Positions 1-10,189 are shown, counted from the first letter of the stretch. The stretch: DNA of 64,000 nucleotides from Thioalkalivibrio sp. ALMg11 (GCF_000377905.1 NZ_KB898876.1:1-64000); one strand, 5' to 3'. Made by a program: numbers and translations. The notes: generated by a model from the sequence alone, not told the origin.

Positions 1-202
1 GCCATTTGGAAACCGTTTGCGTCGACACCTTGTGCCGGGCCGCGATTTCACGCCCGGGAAGGCCTTCGGAACTGTCCAGGATCAGCTCCGCGCGTTGCTT
101 CTCGGCCGCTGGCGTTTTGCGGCGCCGTACCCACTGCTGCAGCTCGGCACGCTCAGAATCCGACAGGTCCAGCTTGATCGGTTTGCGACCACGTTGAGCC
201 AT
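1..202 (-). CDS. IS630-family transposase, N-terminal part (cut by window edge)
   Basis: Read on the minus strand from ATG at 202, the frame is open to the window edge (67 codons). It begins MAQRGRKPIKLDLSDSER and continues into a helix-turn-helix stretch, GREIAARHKVSTQTVSKW, typical of the N-terminal DNA-binding domain of IS630-type transposases, which resolve insertions at TA dinucleotides. The DDE catalytic domain would lie outside the window. The upstream 230-272 region is distinctly AT-rich against GC-rich surroundings, which fits an IS end. Whether the element is intact cannot be judged here. Confidence 0.7.
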   Translation of the reverse strand, partial: MAQRGRKPIKLDLSDSERAELQQWVRRRKTPAAEKQRAELILDSSEGLPGREIAARHKVSTQTVSKW

Positions 203-298
203 CACGCCCCCTCTTAAACGGAGATCAACCCATGGCCTATATTGTATAATGAACTATTGTTAAAGCACACTAGGCGACGGCCGGCCCGGGGTGGTGCC
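203..298. other. AT-rich junction upstream of the IS630-type transposase
   Basis: This short non-coding stretch lies between the transposase start and the stop of the diiron gene. Bases 232-272 are unusually AT-rich for this genome and contain TA dinucleotides. They probably hold the promoter and one terminal inverted repeat of the insertion sequence. The exact repeat cannot be defined because the other end is outside the window. Confidence 0.35.
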
Positions 299-1159
299 CT
301 ATCGCCAGTTCAGGACCAGGCCCTGGGCACGGAGGATTTGCAACGCGGGGTCGACACAGGTATCGATAAAGGCGGCGCGGCGTGGATTGTCGCGCGCCAG
401 ACGGCGGTAGTCCGGGCCCACGGGCAACCCCGCGAGCTGGTAGATATCCGCCGTGGGGTAGTAGAAGGCATGCACGAACTGGCGGAACACCCGTCGCATC
501 AGCGGGCGGTAGGCCGCCTTTTGCCAGGTCGGCAGGGTATCCAGATAACTCTCCAGCGTGTCCCGGGCATGCGCCATGTGGCGCGCCTCGTCGATCATGT
601 GGGTGGTCACGACGTCGTGCACTGTGGGGCTGATCTGATCGCGGCGCTGGTGAATCAGGCGATTCATCCGATCCGGGACCTCCTCGCCGATCATCACTGC
701 GATCCAGAAGATCGAGGACTCGAACGGGGCAAAGCGGCCGACCAGGGTGGCGAGCTTCGGTTTCGGGAAGCGCCGTTCCGGCAGCTCCAGCCCGCTACGG
801 CGCATGAACTCGATGAACATCAGGCTGTGGCCAGCCTCTTCGCGCAGCTCGTGCAGGCGGTAGTTGAGCCGGTCTAGCCGGCCGGTCGAGTGCATGGAGA
901 TGCGCGAGATGCGTTCCATGAACAGGCCTTCCAGCCACAGCGCGCCACTGATGAAATAGAGAAATTCGTACTGCGACAGGCGGCGCTTCTGCTCGCCGGA
1001 CAGCGCGGAATATTCCGGCGTGCCGAACAGCGAGATGGCCTCTTCCGGGATCCAGTAGTCCTCCGAAGACAGCGCATCCCAGCGAATCCGCGTGAGCGGA
1101 TCCTGGTACGGCGAGCTGTTGCGGCTCAAGTGATCGAGCAGCTCCTGGGAGGAATTCAT
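299..1159 (-). CDS. AurF-like diiron oxygenase family protein
   Basis: The protein is 286 aa from the chosen ATG at 1159; an upstream in-frame ATG at 1231 adds 24 low-complexity residues and is less likely. Ferritin-like diiron ligands are visible: LREEAGHS around E108/H111, GEE around 159-160, and IDEARHMAHARD around E191/H194/H197. This spacing matches the p-aminobenzoate N-oxygenase (AurF) family, which uses a carboxylate-bridged diiron centre and O2 to oxidise amines or related substrates. No signal peptide is seen, so it is probably cytoplasmic. It is divergent from the DUF1820 gene, with about 110 bases between starts. The substrate is unknown and there is no biosynthetic cluster around it to suggest one. 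Confidence 0.8.
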   Translation of the reverse strand: MNSSQELLDHLSRNSSPYQDPLTRIRWDALSSEDYWIPEEAISLFGTPEYSALSGEQKRRLSQYEFLYFISGALWLEGLFMERISRISMHSTGRLDRLNYRLHELREEAGHSLMFIEFMRRSGLELPERRFPKPKLATLVGRFAPFESSIFWIAVMIGEEVPDRMNRLIHQRRDQISPTVHDVVTTHMIDEARHMAHARDTLESYLDTLPTWQKAAYRPLMRRVFRQFVHAFYYPTADIYQLAGLPVGPDYRRLARDNPRRAAFIDTCVDPALQILRAQGLVLNWR

Positions 1160-1270
1160 CGTTGGCGTGCCGGGACCCATGCGGATAACGCCCGGAATCA
1201 TACCGACTCTGCCGCCCCGGACCAACGCCAACCCGTTGCAATCTGCGGTTGCTCCCCCATGATAGAGCGC

Positions 1271-1600
1271 ATGGACAAGAACCTACGGTACCGAATTAGT
1301 TTTCTGAACAACGGCAAAACGTACGAGCTGTACGCCCGCGACGTTTACCAGGACGAGCTTTACGGGTTCGTCACGATCGAGGGCCTGCTGTTCGGCGAGC
1401 GCACGCAAATGGTGGTGGATCCGTCGGAGGAGCGCCTGCGCACCGAGTTCGAGGGTGTGGAGCGTTTCCATGTGCCGATGCATGCGCTGATCCGGATCGA
1501 CGAGGTCACGGCGGTGGGCACCCCGCGCATTCACGATGCGGGCACCGCCGGTGGCAATGTGCACGCCTTTCCCGGGCTGCCGGGCAAGGGCGGTTCCTGA
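1271..1600 (+). CDS. DUF1820 family protein
   Basis: This small soluble protein of 109 aa begins MDKNLRYRISFLNNGKTYEL and matches the DUF1820 family, which is widespread in gammaproteobacteria and has no established function. An ATG at 1259 in the same frame is an alternative start; the 1271 ATG was chosen because the family begins close to the FxNxGKxYELYAR segment. The C-terminal tail (about 90-109) is Gly/Pro-rich. It is transcribed divergently from the AurF-like gene and precedes tRNA-Ser. Confidence 0.75.
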   Translation: MDKNLRYRISFLNNGKTYELYARDVYQDELYGFVTIEGLLFGERTQMVVDPSEERLRTEFEGVERFHVPMHALIRIDEVTAVGTPRIHDAGTAGGNVHAFPGLPGKGGS

Positions 1601-1696
1601 GCCCGCAAGCTGCTGTTTTGCGCCCGCTCCATTGCGCCGGTGCCGCGGCTGGTTTAGGATTCCGCGCTTCGTGACCGTCCAGCGGTTGCGGAAAAC

Positions 1697-1787
1697 GGAG
1701 AGGTGGCCGAGCGGTCGAAGGCGCACGCCTGGAAAGTGTGTATACGGTAACCCCGTATCGAGGGTTCGAATCCCTCCCTCTCCGCCA
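1697..1787 (+). tRNA. tRNA-Ser (anticodon GGA)
   Basis: A full cloverleaf can be folded by eye. The 7-bp acceptor GGAGAGG (1697-1703) pairs with CCTCTCC (1777-1783), followed by discriminator G and an encoded CCA (1785-1787). The anticodon loop CTGGAAA gives GGA. A long variable arm (GTATACGG/CCCCGTAT region) marks a class II tRNA, and the T-loop GGTTCGAATCC is canonical. A rho-independent terminator follows directly. Confidence 0.96.
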
Positions 1788-1796
1788 GATTCAAGC

Positions 1797-1821
1797 AAAG
1801 GGGCCCGAGTGGCCCCTTTTG
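1797..1821 (+). terminator. Rho-independent terminator of tRNA-Ser
   Basis: The stem AAAGGGGCC / GGCCCCTTT with loop CGAGT ends in a short T-run, ten bases after the tRNA CCA end. Confidence 0.85.
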
Positions 1822-2272
1822 CATTCTCGGCCGTGGCGTGTTGCTCGTTGGCGGTTGGGCATGGTTCATCAACCGATTTTTTCGATGTTTTTGATGCCTT
1901 CGGATGCGCCAGGCCGGCAGCGCTGAACTCCTTGCGCCTGCGGCGCCGATCAGAATTTCTATTTTGAATCGTCCGGCCTGACACGCCCTCCGCGAGGGGT
2001 TTATATCCGGATGGGTAGCTTGAGACAGGCGTTGTCTTATCGTGGTCGTTCGGTTTCACCATTGAGGCAGATCCAGCCCACCGTAGGATGCCGATGAGCG
2101 AAGCGAATCGCATCATGGCCCGTGCCGCCTCGGCGAACGGTGCGTTTCGCTCCGCTCAACAGCACCCTACCTGTGATCTCTCAAGCGCCTGCGTCTCCGT
2201 AGCGGGTCAGAGCACGGCAGGCGGCCGGACGAGGGCATCGTAAACGTCCGATGATGAGTCAGGACCGATCGG
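1822..2272. other. 450-bp intergenic region without a convincing gene
   Basis: No ORF with recognisable protein features or ribosome site is seen. The region holds the palindromic repeat described at 2083-2170. The rest appears to be spacer between the tRNA terminator and the convergent HNH gene. Confidence 0.6.
2083..2170. repeat. Palindromic repeat element (GTAGGrTGC-type)
   Basis: Two 32-base arms, 2083-2114 and 2139-2170, are imperfect inverted copies. The left starts GTAGGATGCCGATGAGCG and the right ends CGCTCAACAGCACCCTAC. The GTAGGGTGC/TGAGCGAAGCGAA vocabulary is that of small dispersed palindromic repeats common in proteobacterial genomes. The 24-base loop carries no ORF. Dispersal in this genome is inferred; only one copy was noticed in the window. 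Confidence 0.65.
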
Positions 2273-2599
2273 CTAGCCGCGGGGCTTGAAGCCGGGTGGG
2301 TGGCGGGCAATCCAGGTGACGAAATCGTGGACGACTGGTTCGTCCAGGAGTGCTTCGCGGTTATTCAGGCGTTCGGCCAGGGTCTGCTCGTCGAAGTGTT
2401 TGTGGATGTGGTCATGGCAGGGGCGGCAGACCCACAGGATGCGGCCCTCGCGTTCGGCGCGGGTGAAGCGCCGGCGGATGCGCTTGCGCCGGTGCTGCTT
2501 GCGCGGGATCAGGTGGTGGCGGGTTAGCGCGTCCATCGCGCGGCCACACAGTTCGCAGGCGGCTGCCGGTCCCCGTTCAGCCTCGCCGGATCCGATCAC
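2273..2599 (-). CDS. HNH endonuclease-like small protein
   Basis: The protein is 108 aa from a GTG start at 2599, which overlaps the TGA stop of the upstream membrane-protein gene (GTGA), indicating translational coupling. Zinc-finger cysteines frame an HNH core: CELCGRAM, then TRHHLIPRKQHRRK, then CRPCHDHIHKHF. These are the ββα-metal fold hallmarks of HNH nucleases. A longer open frame runs upstream into the neighbouring gene but has no conserved content. It may be a nuclease with a housekeeping or repair role; no restriction or toxin partner is adjacent. Confidence 0.72.
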   Translation of the reverse strand: MIGSGEAERGPAAACELCGRAMDALTRHHLIPRKQHRRKRIRRRFTRAEREGRILWVCRPCHDHIHKHFDEQTLAERLNNREALLDEPVVHDFVTWIARHPPGFKPRG

Positions 2600-3674
2600 G
2601 GCATCTGCAGGCGGCAGCGCGGCGGCGGCTGGGTGATGGCGTAGTCGGGCTGCGCCAGATCCATCAGGCAGGGGGCGCCTTCCGGGTCGACGATGCGCGT
2701 GCCGATGGCGCGGATCGCGTCCTGGCGCAGGCCGGTCTCGCGGACCTGGCGGCTGGTGATGGGCTGCCATTCGCCGTCGCGTTCCTCGGCGATCTCGAAG
2801 CCGAAGGGGAAGTAGCCGGGCGCGCCGAGGCGCAGGTCGGTGACCACCAGCCGGTCGGGTGCTTCGTCCTGCTCGGCGCGGTGGAAGCGCAGGAAGTCGC
2901 CGGCGAACCATTGCAGCCGCTGCCCGTCCTCCAGGGCCAGGGCCTCGTCCTGCAGGTGCGCGCCGCGTTCGAAGACCTCGAAGTCCGGGCGGATCGGCTG
3001 GTCGAAGATGCCCACCCAGGCCTCCAGAAACTGGTCATCATCCACGACGGTGACGCGCCACAGCAGCAGGTTGAACGGGGTAGGTTGCACTAGGCGTGGC
3101 TGGTCCTGCAGGTCCATCGCGATCAGGGTGGGCTGGATGCGGTGGTCGATCCAGGCCTTGAGCGCCAGCCCGGACCCGGCATAGGCGGTGGAGAGGACCA
3201 GTCCGGCCACCAGCAGCCTTGGGGCGAAGCGGTAGAACAGCGCGCCGATCGTGGCGACCAGGAGGGGCACGGTGTAGAGCGGGTCGATCACGAAGATCGA
3301 GGCTGTCCCCACCGGCCCGGCGAAGGGCCACAGGAGCTGGGTGCCGTAGGTGGTGAGCGCATCCAGCAGCACATGGGTGGAGAGCACCAGGAACAGGAAC
3401 CACCACCAGCGCCCGAAGCCGATATCGCGCGTGGCCGGGATCCGTGCGAGCAGGCCCGCTATGCCCGTCGCGACCAGTAGATGCAGCAGCAGGGAGTGGC
3501 TGAAGCCGCGGTGATGGATGAAATCGGAGACGTCATCCCCGTAGGCTATGAGCACGTCCAGGTCCGGGATAATGGCCACTACAGCGCCCAGCAGGACGGC
3601 CTGCGGCCCAGGCGTGATCCGAGGGTCAGGCCGCCGACAACGGCGCCCAGGCTGGCTTGGGTGACGGGATCCAT
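2596..3674 (-). CDS. YdjM/DUF457-type membrane-bound metal-dependent hydrolase, apparent frameshift
   Basis: The body encodes [20 protein letters not shown] and four or so membrane segments, then a soluble C-terminal half. This matches the YdjM (LexA-regulated inner-membrane hydrolase, DUF457) family, in which H-x-G-x-x-H-S residues bind metal. The family start MDPxTQ is present at 3674 ([19 protein letters not shown]...RLGRR), but that frame stops after about 31 codons. The rest ([19 protein letters not shown]) continues in another frame. Adding one G near 3605-3615 would restore the consensus LGRRAVLLGA. The alternative ATG at 3684 gives a non-family N-terminus. It may be a sequencing error or a true lesion. 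Its stop overlaps the HNH gene. Confidence 0.7.
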
Positions 3675-3756
3675 GCGGGAGCATTTCCTTTTTGGTGACG
3701 CGCTTGCGACTGGCGCGCGGCGCCCAAGTTCACGTGATCAGACCAGAGCGGCAAAC

Positions 3757-6700
3757 ATGACTCAAGCCGGAACCGACAACCAATGGCAGTTCTGGGTGGA
3801 CCGCGGCGGCACCTTTACCGATCTGGTTGCACGCGACCCGGAGGGCCGGCTGCATACCCGCAAGCTGCTGTCGGATAACCCGCGGGCCTATGCCGATGCC
3901 GCGGTGCAGGGCATCCGCGACCTCCTCGGACTGACCGCCGAGGCAGCGATCCCCGCCGGGATGATCCACGAGGTGCGCATGGGCACCACGGTGGCGACCA
4001 ACGCGTTGCTGGAGCGCAAGGGCGAGCCGACCCTGCTCGTGGTCACCGCAGGGTTGGAGGACGCACTAGCGATCGGGCACCAGGCGCGGCCGGACCTGTT
4101 TGCGCGCTTCATCCGCCTGTCACAGCCGATCTATGCGCGAGTGGCACCGGTACGCGAACGGGTGAACGCGGCCGGCGAGGTGCTGCAGCCAGTGGATCTT
4201 GATGACCTGCGTCCGCGCCTGCAGGCGGCGCTGGACGACGGTATTCGCGCGGTGGCCATCGTCTGCATCCACGGCTATCGCTATCCGGCGCACGAACAGG
4301 CCATCGCGGGGCTCGCGCGGGAGATGGGCTTCGCCGAGGTGGCGACCAGCCACGAGACCAGCCCTCTGATCAAGCTGGTGCCTCGCGGCGAGACCACGGT
4401 GGTGGACGCCTACCTGTCGCCCGTGCTGCGCCGCTATGTCGATCAGGTGGCCGGCGAACTGGGGGATGTGCCGCTGCGCTTCATGCAGTCGCATGGCGGG
4501 CTGGTGGACGCGGCCCGTTTTCGCGGCCGTGACGCAATCCTGTCCGGTCCGGCCGGCGGTATCGTCGGGGCGTTGAAGACCGCCGCGCCACTGGGGTTCG
4601 AGCGCCTGATCACCTTCGATATGGGCGGGACCTCCACCGATGTTGCGCATCTGGCGGGCGAGCTGGAACGCCGCCAGGAGAGCGAGGTGGCGGGTGCGCG
4701 TCTGCGTGTGCCGATGCTGGATATCCATACCGTGGCCGCTGGAGGAGGGTCGGTCTGCCGCTTCGACGGCATCCGCCTGCGGGTTGGGCCGGAGTCCGCC
4801 GGGGCGCAGCCCGGGCCGGCCTGCTACGGCCAGGGCGGGCCGTTGACGGTGACCGACTGCAACGTGCTGCTGGGGCGCCTGCGCCCGGCGTATTTCCCGG
4901 CCGTGTTCGGCCCCGATCGCGACCGGCCGCTGGACCCGGAGCCGGTTCGGAAGCAGTTCGACGAGCTGGCGGTTCAGGTCATGTCGATGACGGCTGAACG
5001 GGTGACGCCGGAGGCGCTGGCCGAGGGGTTGTTGCAGATCGCGGTGGAGCACATGGCCCAGGCGATCAAGACGATCTCGGTGCAGCGTGGCCACGACGTG
5101 TCGCGCTATGCCCTGGTCTGTTTTGGCGGGGCCGGCGGGCAGCATGCCTGCCGGGTCGCGGAGCAGTTGGGCATGCGCCACATCCTGTTCCATCCGCTGG
5201 GCGGCGTGCTGTCGGCCTACGGGATGGGGCTGGGGGAGCTGCGGGCCCTGCGCGAGCGCAGCCTGGAATGGCCCCTGGACGACGAGCATGCCGCGGCGAT
5301 CGAAGCCGCGCTGGATGATCAGGCCACGGCGGCGGCCGCGGCCCTGGCGGACCAGGGGGTGGAACCCAAAGCCATGCGCATCGAGCGCCGGCTGCATCTG
5401 CGGCTGGCCGGCTCGGACACCGCGCTGGAGGTCCCGGCCGGGTCCTCCGATGCGCTGATGGAGGCCTTCGCCGCAGCCTATCGCGGGCGCTACGGCTTTG
5501 CCCCGCCGGATCGCGAGCTGGTGGTGGCGGTCGCGGCGGCCGAGGCCATCGCGACTGCGGCGGAGGCGCCGCCGGATCGGTCACCGGAACCGATGGTCGA
5601 GGGTCCCGCGCCGGAGGCGGATACGGTCGCGATGGTGGTGGCGGGCGGGCTGCGCGACGTGCCCCTGTACCGGCGCGAGGCCCTGAGCCCCGGGATGACG
5701 CTGGCAGGCCCGGCACTGGTCATCGAGGCTACCGCGACGCTGGTGCTGGAGCCGGGCTGGAGGGGTCGGATCGAGCACGAGGGCTCGCTGTGCCTGGAGC
5801 GCGAGGCGGGCGCGGGTCGGCGGGTGCAGCCAGCGGACGCCGCGCCGGACGAGATCCCGCGCGATCCCATTCTGCTCGAGGTCTTCAACAATCGCTTCAT
5901 GGCGATTGCCGACCAGATGGGTTTCACCCTGCGCAATACCGCCCATTCGGTGAACATCAAGGAGCGCCTGGACTTCTCCTGCGCGCTGTTCGATGCACGT
6001 GGCAATCTGGTCGCCAATGCCCCGCACATGCCGGTGCACCTGGGGTCGATGGGTGCCAGCGTGCGTGCGGTGGTTACGGTGGCGGCCGGCGATCTGCGCC
6101 CGGGCGACGCCTGGGTGCTGAACGACCCCTACAACGGCGGGACCCACCTGCCGGACATCACCGTGGTTACGCCAGTCTTCGTCGGCCCCGGGGATGCGGT
6201 GACCGAGGACCCGCAGGCCGGGATTGAGCAGCCGGCCTTCTTCGTGGCCTCGCGCGGCCACCATGCCGATGTCGGCGGCATCACTCCGGGCTCGATGCCG
6301 GCCTTCTCCCGCCGGCTGGAGGAAGAGGGCGTGCTGATCCCGCCGACCCTGCTCGTTCGCGAGGGCCGCTTCGCGACCCCGGCGATGCGGACGCTACTGG
6401 CCTCGGGCGAGTGGCCGGCGCGCAACCCGGAGCAGAATCTGGCCGATCTGGAGGCCCAGGTGGCGGCCAACCGCAAGGGGCTGGAGGAGCTGGGGCGGCT
6501 GCTGGACGAATACGGTACGGGCACGGTGGCGGCCTACATGCAGCATGTGCAGGACAACGCCACCGAGGCGGTGCAGCGGCTGATTGCGGGCCTGGAGGGC
6601 GGCACGTTTAGCTATGCGCTGGATAACGGTGCCGAGATCCGGGTTGCCGTGATACCCGATCCGGGAGCGCGCCGACTGCGGATCGATTTCGCGGGGACCT

Positions 6701-7428
6701 CGCCGGCCCGCGAGGACAACTTCAATGCCCCGGGCTCCATCGTCCGTGCGGCGGTGCTGTACGTGCTGCGCACGCTGCTGGAGGACGAGATCCCCCTGAA
6801 CGATGGCTGCCTGGTTCCGGTGGACCTGGCGATCCCGGAGGGTTGTCTGCTGAACCCGGCGCCGCCCGCCGCCGTGGTGGCGGGCAACGTCGAGACCTCG
6901 CAGGTGGTGACCGATGCCCTGTTCGGTGCCCTCGGGGTGCAGGCCGCGGCCCAGGGCACGATGAACAACCTGACCTTTGGCGATGCCGAGCGGCAGTACT
7001 ACGAGACCATCGCCGGGGGTGCCGGGGCCGGTCCCGGCGAGGACGGGGCGAGTGCGGTGCAGACGCATATGACCAACTCGCGTCTGACCGATCCCGAGGT
7101 GCTGGAAAGACGTTTCCCGGTGCGGGTGGAGCACTTTGGCTATCGCCGAGGTTCCGGCGGCCGGGGGCAGCGCCGCGGCGGCGACGGTGTGATCCGGCGG
7201 CTGGGTTTTGATGTGGCGATGGAGGTTGTGCTACTGGCCAATCGGCGCCGCGTTCCTCCATTCGGACTGGCCGGGGGTGAGCCGGGGGCGCTTGGCGAGG
7301 ATGCCATCCTGCGCGCGGACGGCATGCGCGAGCCGATGGCAGGCTGTGATCGCCAGACGGTGGGCCCGGGGGATGCGGTGGAGATCCGGACTCCGGGGGG
7401 TGGCGGCTACGGGCGCGTCAGGGATTAG
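3757..7428 (+). CDS. 5-oxoprolinase / hydantoinase A+B fusion
   Basis: The protein is 1223 aa from ATG at 3757; the open frame extends further upstream into the antisense of the neighbour without conservation. The N-terminal half begins with [19 protein letters not shown], the nucleotide-binding signature of HyuA, and includes [11 protein letters not shown] about residue 290. The C-terminal half, from about 705 ([20 protein letters not shown]), is HyuB, with [18 protein letters not shown] and [17 protein letters not shown]. The single-chain arrangement and length match eukaryote-like 5-oxoprolinase, which hydrolyses 5-oxoproline to glutamate with ATP in glutathione turnover. Other hydantoinase-type substrates are possible. 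It is cytoplasmic and apparently monocistronic. Confidence 0.9.
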   Translation: MTQAGTDNQWQFWVDRGGTFTDLVARDPEGRLHTRKLLSDNPRAYADAAVQGIRDLLGLTAEAAIPAGMIHEVRMGTTVATNALLERKGEPTLLVVTAGLEDALAIGHQARPDLFARFIRLSQPIYARVAPVRERVNAAGEVLQPVDLDDLRPRLQAALDDGIRAVAIVCIHGYRYPAHEQAIAGLAREMGFAEVATSHETSPLIKLVPRGETTVVDAYLSPVLRRYVDQVAGELGDVPLRFMQSHGGLVDAARFRGRDAILSGPAGGIVGALKTAAPLGFERLITFDMGGTSTDVAHLAGELERRQESEVAGARLRVPMLDIHTVAAGGGSVCRFDGIRLRVGPESAGAQPGPACYGQGGPLTVTDCNVLLGRLRPAYFPAVFGPDRDRPLDPEPVRKQFDELAVQVMSMTAERVTPEALAEGLLQIAVEHMAQAIKTISVQRGHDVSRYALVCFGGAGGQHACRVAEQLGMRHILFHPLGGVLSAYGMGLGELRALRERSLEWPLDDEHAAAIEAALDDQATAAAAALADQGVEPKAMRIERRLHLRLAGSDTALEVPAGSSDALMEAFAAAYRGRYGFAPPDRELVVAVAAAEAIATAAEAPPDRSPEPMVEGPAPEADTVAMVVAGGLRDVPLYRREALSPGMTLAGPALVIEATATLVLEPGWRGRIEHEGSLCLEREAGAGRRVQPADAAPDEIPRDPILLEVFNNRFMAIADQMGFTLRNTAHSVNIKERLDFSCALFDARGNLVANAPHMPVHLGSMGASVRAVVTVAAGDLRPGDAWVLNDPYNGGTHLPDITVVTPVFVGPGDAVTEDPQAGIEQPAFFVASRGHHADVGGITPGSMPAFSRRLEEEGVLIPPTLLVREGRFATPAMRTLLASGEWPARNPEQNLADLEAQVAANRKGLEELGRLLDEYGTGTVAAYMQHVQDNATEAVQRLIAGLEGGTFSYALDNGAEIRVAVIPDPGARRLRIDFAGTSPAREDNFNAPGSIVRAAVLYVLRTLLEDEIPLNDGCLVPVDLAIPEGCLLNPAPPAAVVAGNVETSQVVTDALFGALGVQAAAQGTMNNLTFGDAERQYYETIAGGAGAGPGEDGASAVQTHMTNSRLTDPEVLERRFPVRVEHFGYRRGSGGRGQRRGGDGVIRRLGFDVAMEVVLLANRRRVPPFGLAGGEPGALGEDAILRADGMREPMAGCDRQTVGPGDAVEIRTPGGGGYGRVRD

Positions 7429-7449
7429 GCTCGCCGCAGCACGGGGACG

Positions 7450-7983
7450 TCAGTCGTCCCAGCGCTGCGGGACGCGCTGGATCTCATCGGTGTCGTATCC
7501 GAGCTCGGCGAGGTAGGCGAGGATGGCCTGGTAGTCGTCCTCGGGCATCTCCGGTTCGCGCGCCATGATCCAGACATAGTCGCGCTTGCTGCGGCCGATC
7601 ACCGTCTGGCTGTAGTCCTCGTCGAGATAGACGATCAGGAACTCGGCCTTGAACGGCCACAGGAATCGCATGCCCCATTCGGCGTTGTCCTTGCTGCGTA
7701 CGAAGCCTGTCGGGTTGTATTCGCGGCGCGGGCCGTCGAAGCCGCTCTTGTTGAACGAGAAGGTGGTGGCAATGGTGCCGTCGTCGTTCAGCGCGTACTG
7801 CTCCAGGGCGTTGTAGGCATCGCGCTCCAGTAACGTCGGGATGTTCGCGATCACGTACCAGTCGCCCATGTAGCGGTCGAGGTCGACGTGGTCCACGGTC
7901 GGCATCTTCTGCGGGCTGCTGCATCCGGTCATCAGGATCCCCAGTACCAGGCCCGCGCAAAGGGCCGCCAGTGTGCGTGTCAT
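7450..7983 (-). CDS. blc: Outer-membrane lipoprotein lipocalin (Blc-like)
   Basis: This 177-aa protein has a signal peptide ending in a lipobox, ILMTGC (Cys21). The lipocalin signature GDWYVIANIP lies near 42, and the family C-terminal segment with YVWIMAREPEMPEDDY follows. Blc lipocalins are outer-membrane lipoproteins that bind lysophospholipids or fatty acids and help envelope maintenance. The gene converges with the oxoprolinase gene, with about 20 bases between stops. Confidence 0.9.
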   Translation of the reverse strand: MTRTLAALCAGLVLGILMTGCSSPQKMPTVDHVDLDRYMGDWYVIANIPTLLERDAYNALEQYALNDDGTIATTFSFNKSGFDGPRREYNPTGFVRSKDNAEWGMRFLWPFKAEFLIVYLDEDYSQTVIGRSKRDYVWIMAREPEMPEDDYQAILAYLAELGYDTDEIQRVPQRWDD

Positions 7984-8080
7984 CGATGCATCCCAGAGGG
8001 GTTCGAAAGATGGACCGTGCCGCTGCGGAAAAGGTCCGGTGGGGTGGCAGGCCGCGTGCCAATCCGGTCCAAGGTTGGCC

Positions 8081-10189
8081 TCAGGCGGTCTGGCCGAGGC
8101 GCTGATCCATCAGGTGATCGAACAGCGATTCTTCCGGAATGATCTGGGCGCGACCGCTGCGGAATTCGTGCGCCAGACCCTGAATGCTGTGCTGGCGCTT
8201 GGCGCGTCCGGCGGCATCGGTGAACAGCAGGCGTCCGGCGTGACTGCCGCGCCAGACCAGCTTCATGCGCGTGACCCTGGTGCCGGCGGGGGAGGTGAAC
8301 TGGATCCAGGTGCCGGAGATCAGGTTGTCGGCATGCTCGACATGCTCGTCGTCGTGGTCGCGCATCAGGGACGGATCGTCGTCCGGGTGGCGCGGTGCAC
8401 TGCCGAAGATGGAACTCGGGCGGGCGCTGGTTCGCTTGCGCGTCGGCTCCGATCGTTCTTCGCTAGTGCCTGCCTTGTCGGTTTGCCCAGTCGGCGCCTG
8501 TTCGGCTGGTGCCTGCCGATCGGCGGTGGCGGAGCGGCGTTTTCCGGCGGCGACCAGGTGGGCGCTGACCAGGTCCTGCTTGATACGGGCGCGCTCCTCC
8601 TTCGATAGCGGGGCGCGATCGAGGAAGGCACGGATGCGGGCCAGGAGTGGTGCGGAGGCCTGGAAGTCCGGTTCCCGCTGCATCAGTCCCAGAAGCTCGT
8701 GCAGCAGGGCCATCCCGTCGCTGTCCGGGTCCGCGGCGTCCGGGGGCGCGTCACCGGATGCCGCGGCATCCGCCTCCGCGGTCTTCTGGGCGGTCATCAG
8801 GGGTACCCAGGCATCCATCAGTTGTTCGCGGGCCTCGTCGGGGATGTCCTGGCCCATGGAGATCACAGTGCGCTCCACCGTGGATTCGACGCTGTAGCTG
8901 ATCTCCAGCGTGCGTTCCTCCAGCTGTGCCTCAGCCTGTTCGCTCGCTGCCTGGTGGGCGATCTGTTCCTCGGCCGCGGCAAGTTCTTCCCGGAGCCGTT
9001 CCAGAGCCTCGTCAAAGGCCGCGCTGTCGCCCAGGCCACCGTTACGCACGCGCTCCACATTCGCGAACACCAGGCGGGTGAGCGGCAGCTGTCGGGCCTC
9101 GTCCAGGGGCAGGTCGGGGTCGATGCGCAGCGCGATGTTGAGCAGCAGGCCGGTCATCTGGCGCGCCGGGTGCATGCGATCGCGGAAGAAGTGGGTTTCG
9201 CGCATCGCGATGCGAACCAGTGGCAACTGAAGATCGGACAGCGGCTCGCGAAGGGCGGGGTTGAGGTCGTCCCGCTTCAGGATCAGATCGAACAGACCCT
9301 GCAGCAGATCCATGATGAACGGTTCCAGCGTGCTGGCTGGAGATGTGTTCAGCACGGTGGTGATGGCCTCGACCGGGCTGCCAGCAGGCATCTGTCCGGC
9401 TTCCGTCATGACTTCGCCGGCGACCGGTACCTGATACCCGAATTGGCCCCAGTTGCCCGACGCGGCGCCGGTCCCGGGCGAGTTGGCCCCCGGCGGGGCG
9501 CTGGTGGGGGCTGTTTGTCCCGCGTTGGTATCGCTGCGACCTGCCGGCCTGCGTGTCGTCTGGCGCACCTCGGGAACCGTGAAGCCGGCCGCGCGGAAGT
9601 CCTGCAGTAGCGCCTGCATTTCGGGCTGCATTTCCCGGAGCATGTCACGATCGAACCAGTGCAGGAGCAGCAGGCATTCGTCGGCGGACAGCGGGACGGC
9701 CTCCACAGCCTCGAGGAAGGCCTCGCCCAGTGCGTGGGGGTGCCAGGGCGCAGCTTCGGGCGGTGTGGCGAGGTCATAATCCCGGGTGACCGTCTCCAGC
9801 GCGTCGATCTCCTCGGACAGGCTGGAACGCGCGCTGTTGACGAGCTTGCGCAGGGCGACTTCGCGTTCGGTGTCGGCGTCATCCATCAGGGACAATTCCA
9901 GGCCGTCACCGGTGAGGTCGCCTGCGCCCTCTGTTTCGTCAACGGAGATCAGGGCCGCGTGTAGTCGCTCGCGGAAGTGTTGCCTGATCGTTGAACTACC
10001 CATCCGAACCTGTCGGGACAGGGCGAATTTCTGGGCCGCCCGCTGCGAATCGATGGCGCGTTCGGAGGCCTCCATCAGCCGGTCGTCGAGGTCATTCAGA
10101 AAGGCGTCGTGCCGCTCCTGGACCGCCTTGAAAAAAGGTGCCCAGATACGGTGGAGGGTGCGGGCCGGGATCCGTTGGGGTTGCGCCAT
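8081..10189 (-). CDS. DUF1631 family protein
   Basis: The protein is 702 aa. The N-terminal segment IWAPFFKAVQERHDAFLNDLDDRLMEASERA and the large helical body with a disordered linker (about 560-620) match the DUF1631 family. The C-terminal 80 residues (GTWIQFTSPAGTRVTRMKL onwards) look like a small beta domain of PilZ-like type. The function is not established. No membrane segment or signal peptide is evident. The gene is monocistronic. Confidence 0.82.
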   Translation of the reverse strand: MAQPQRIPARTLHRIWAPFFKAVQERHDAFLNDLDDRLMEASERAIDSQRAAQKFALSRQVRMGSSTIRQHFRERLHAALISVDETEGAGDLTGDGLELSLMDDADTEREVALRKLVNSARSSLSEEIDALETVTRDYDLATPPEAAPWHPHALGEAFLEAVEAVPLSADECLLLLHWFDRDMLREMQPEMQALLQDFRAAGFTVPEVRQTTRRPAGRSDTNAGQTAPTSAPPGANSPGTGAASGNWGQFGYQVPVAGEVMTEAGQMPAGSPVEAITTVLNTSPASTLEPFIMDLLQGLFDLILKRDDLNPALREPLSDLQLPLVRIAMRETHFFRDRMHPARQMTGLLLNIALRIDPDLPLDEARQLPLTRLVFANVERVRNGGLGDSAAFDEALERLREELAAAEEQIAHQAASEQAEAQLEERTLEISYSVESTVERTVISMGQDIPDEAREQLMDAWVPLMTAQKTAEADAAASGDAPPDAADPDSDGMALLHELLGLMQREPDFQASAPLLARIRAFLDRAPLSKEERARIKQDLVSAHLVAAGKRRSATADRQAPAEQAPTGQTDKAGTSEERSEPTRKRTSARPSSIFGSAPRHPDDDPSLMRDHDDEHVEHADNLISGTWIQFTSPAGTRVTRMKLVWRGSHAGRLLFTDAAGRAKRQHSIQGLAHEFRSGRAQIIPEESLFDHLMDQRLGQTA

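Noticed and set aside
3481-3756. N-terminal extension of the 5-oxoprolinase frame
   Set aside because: It overlaps the antisense YdjM-like gene, and the conserved family start [11 protein letters not shown] follows ATG 3757 closely.
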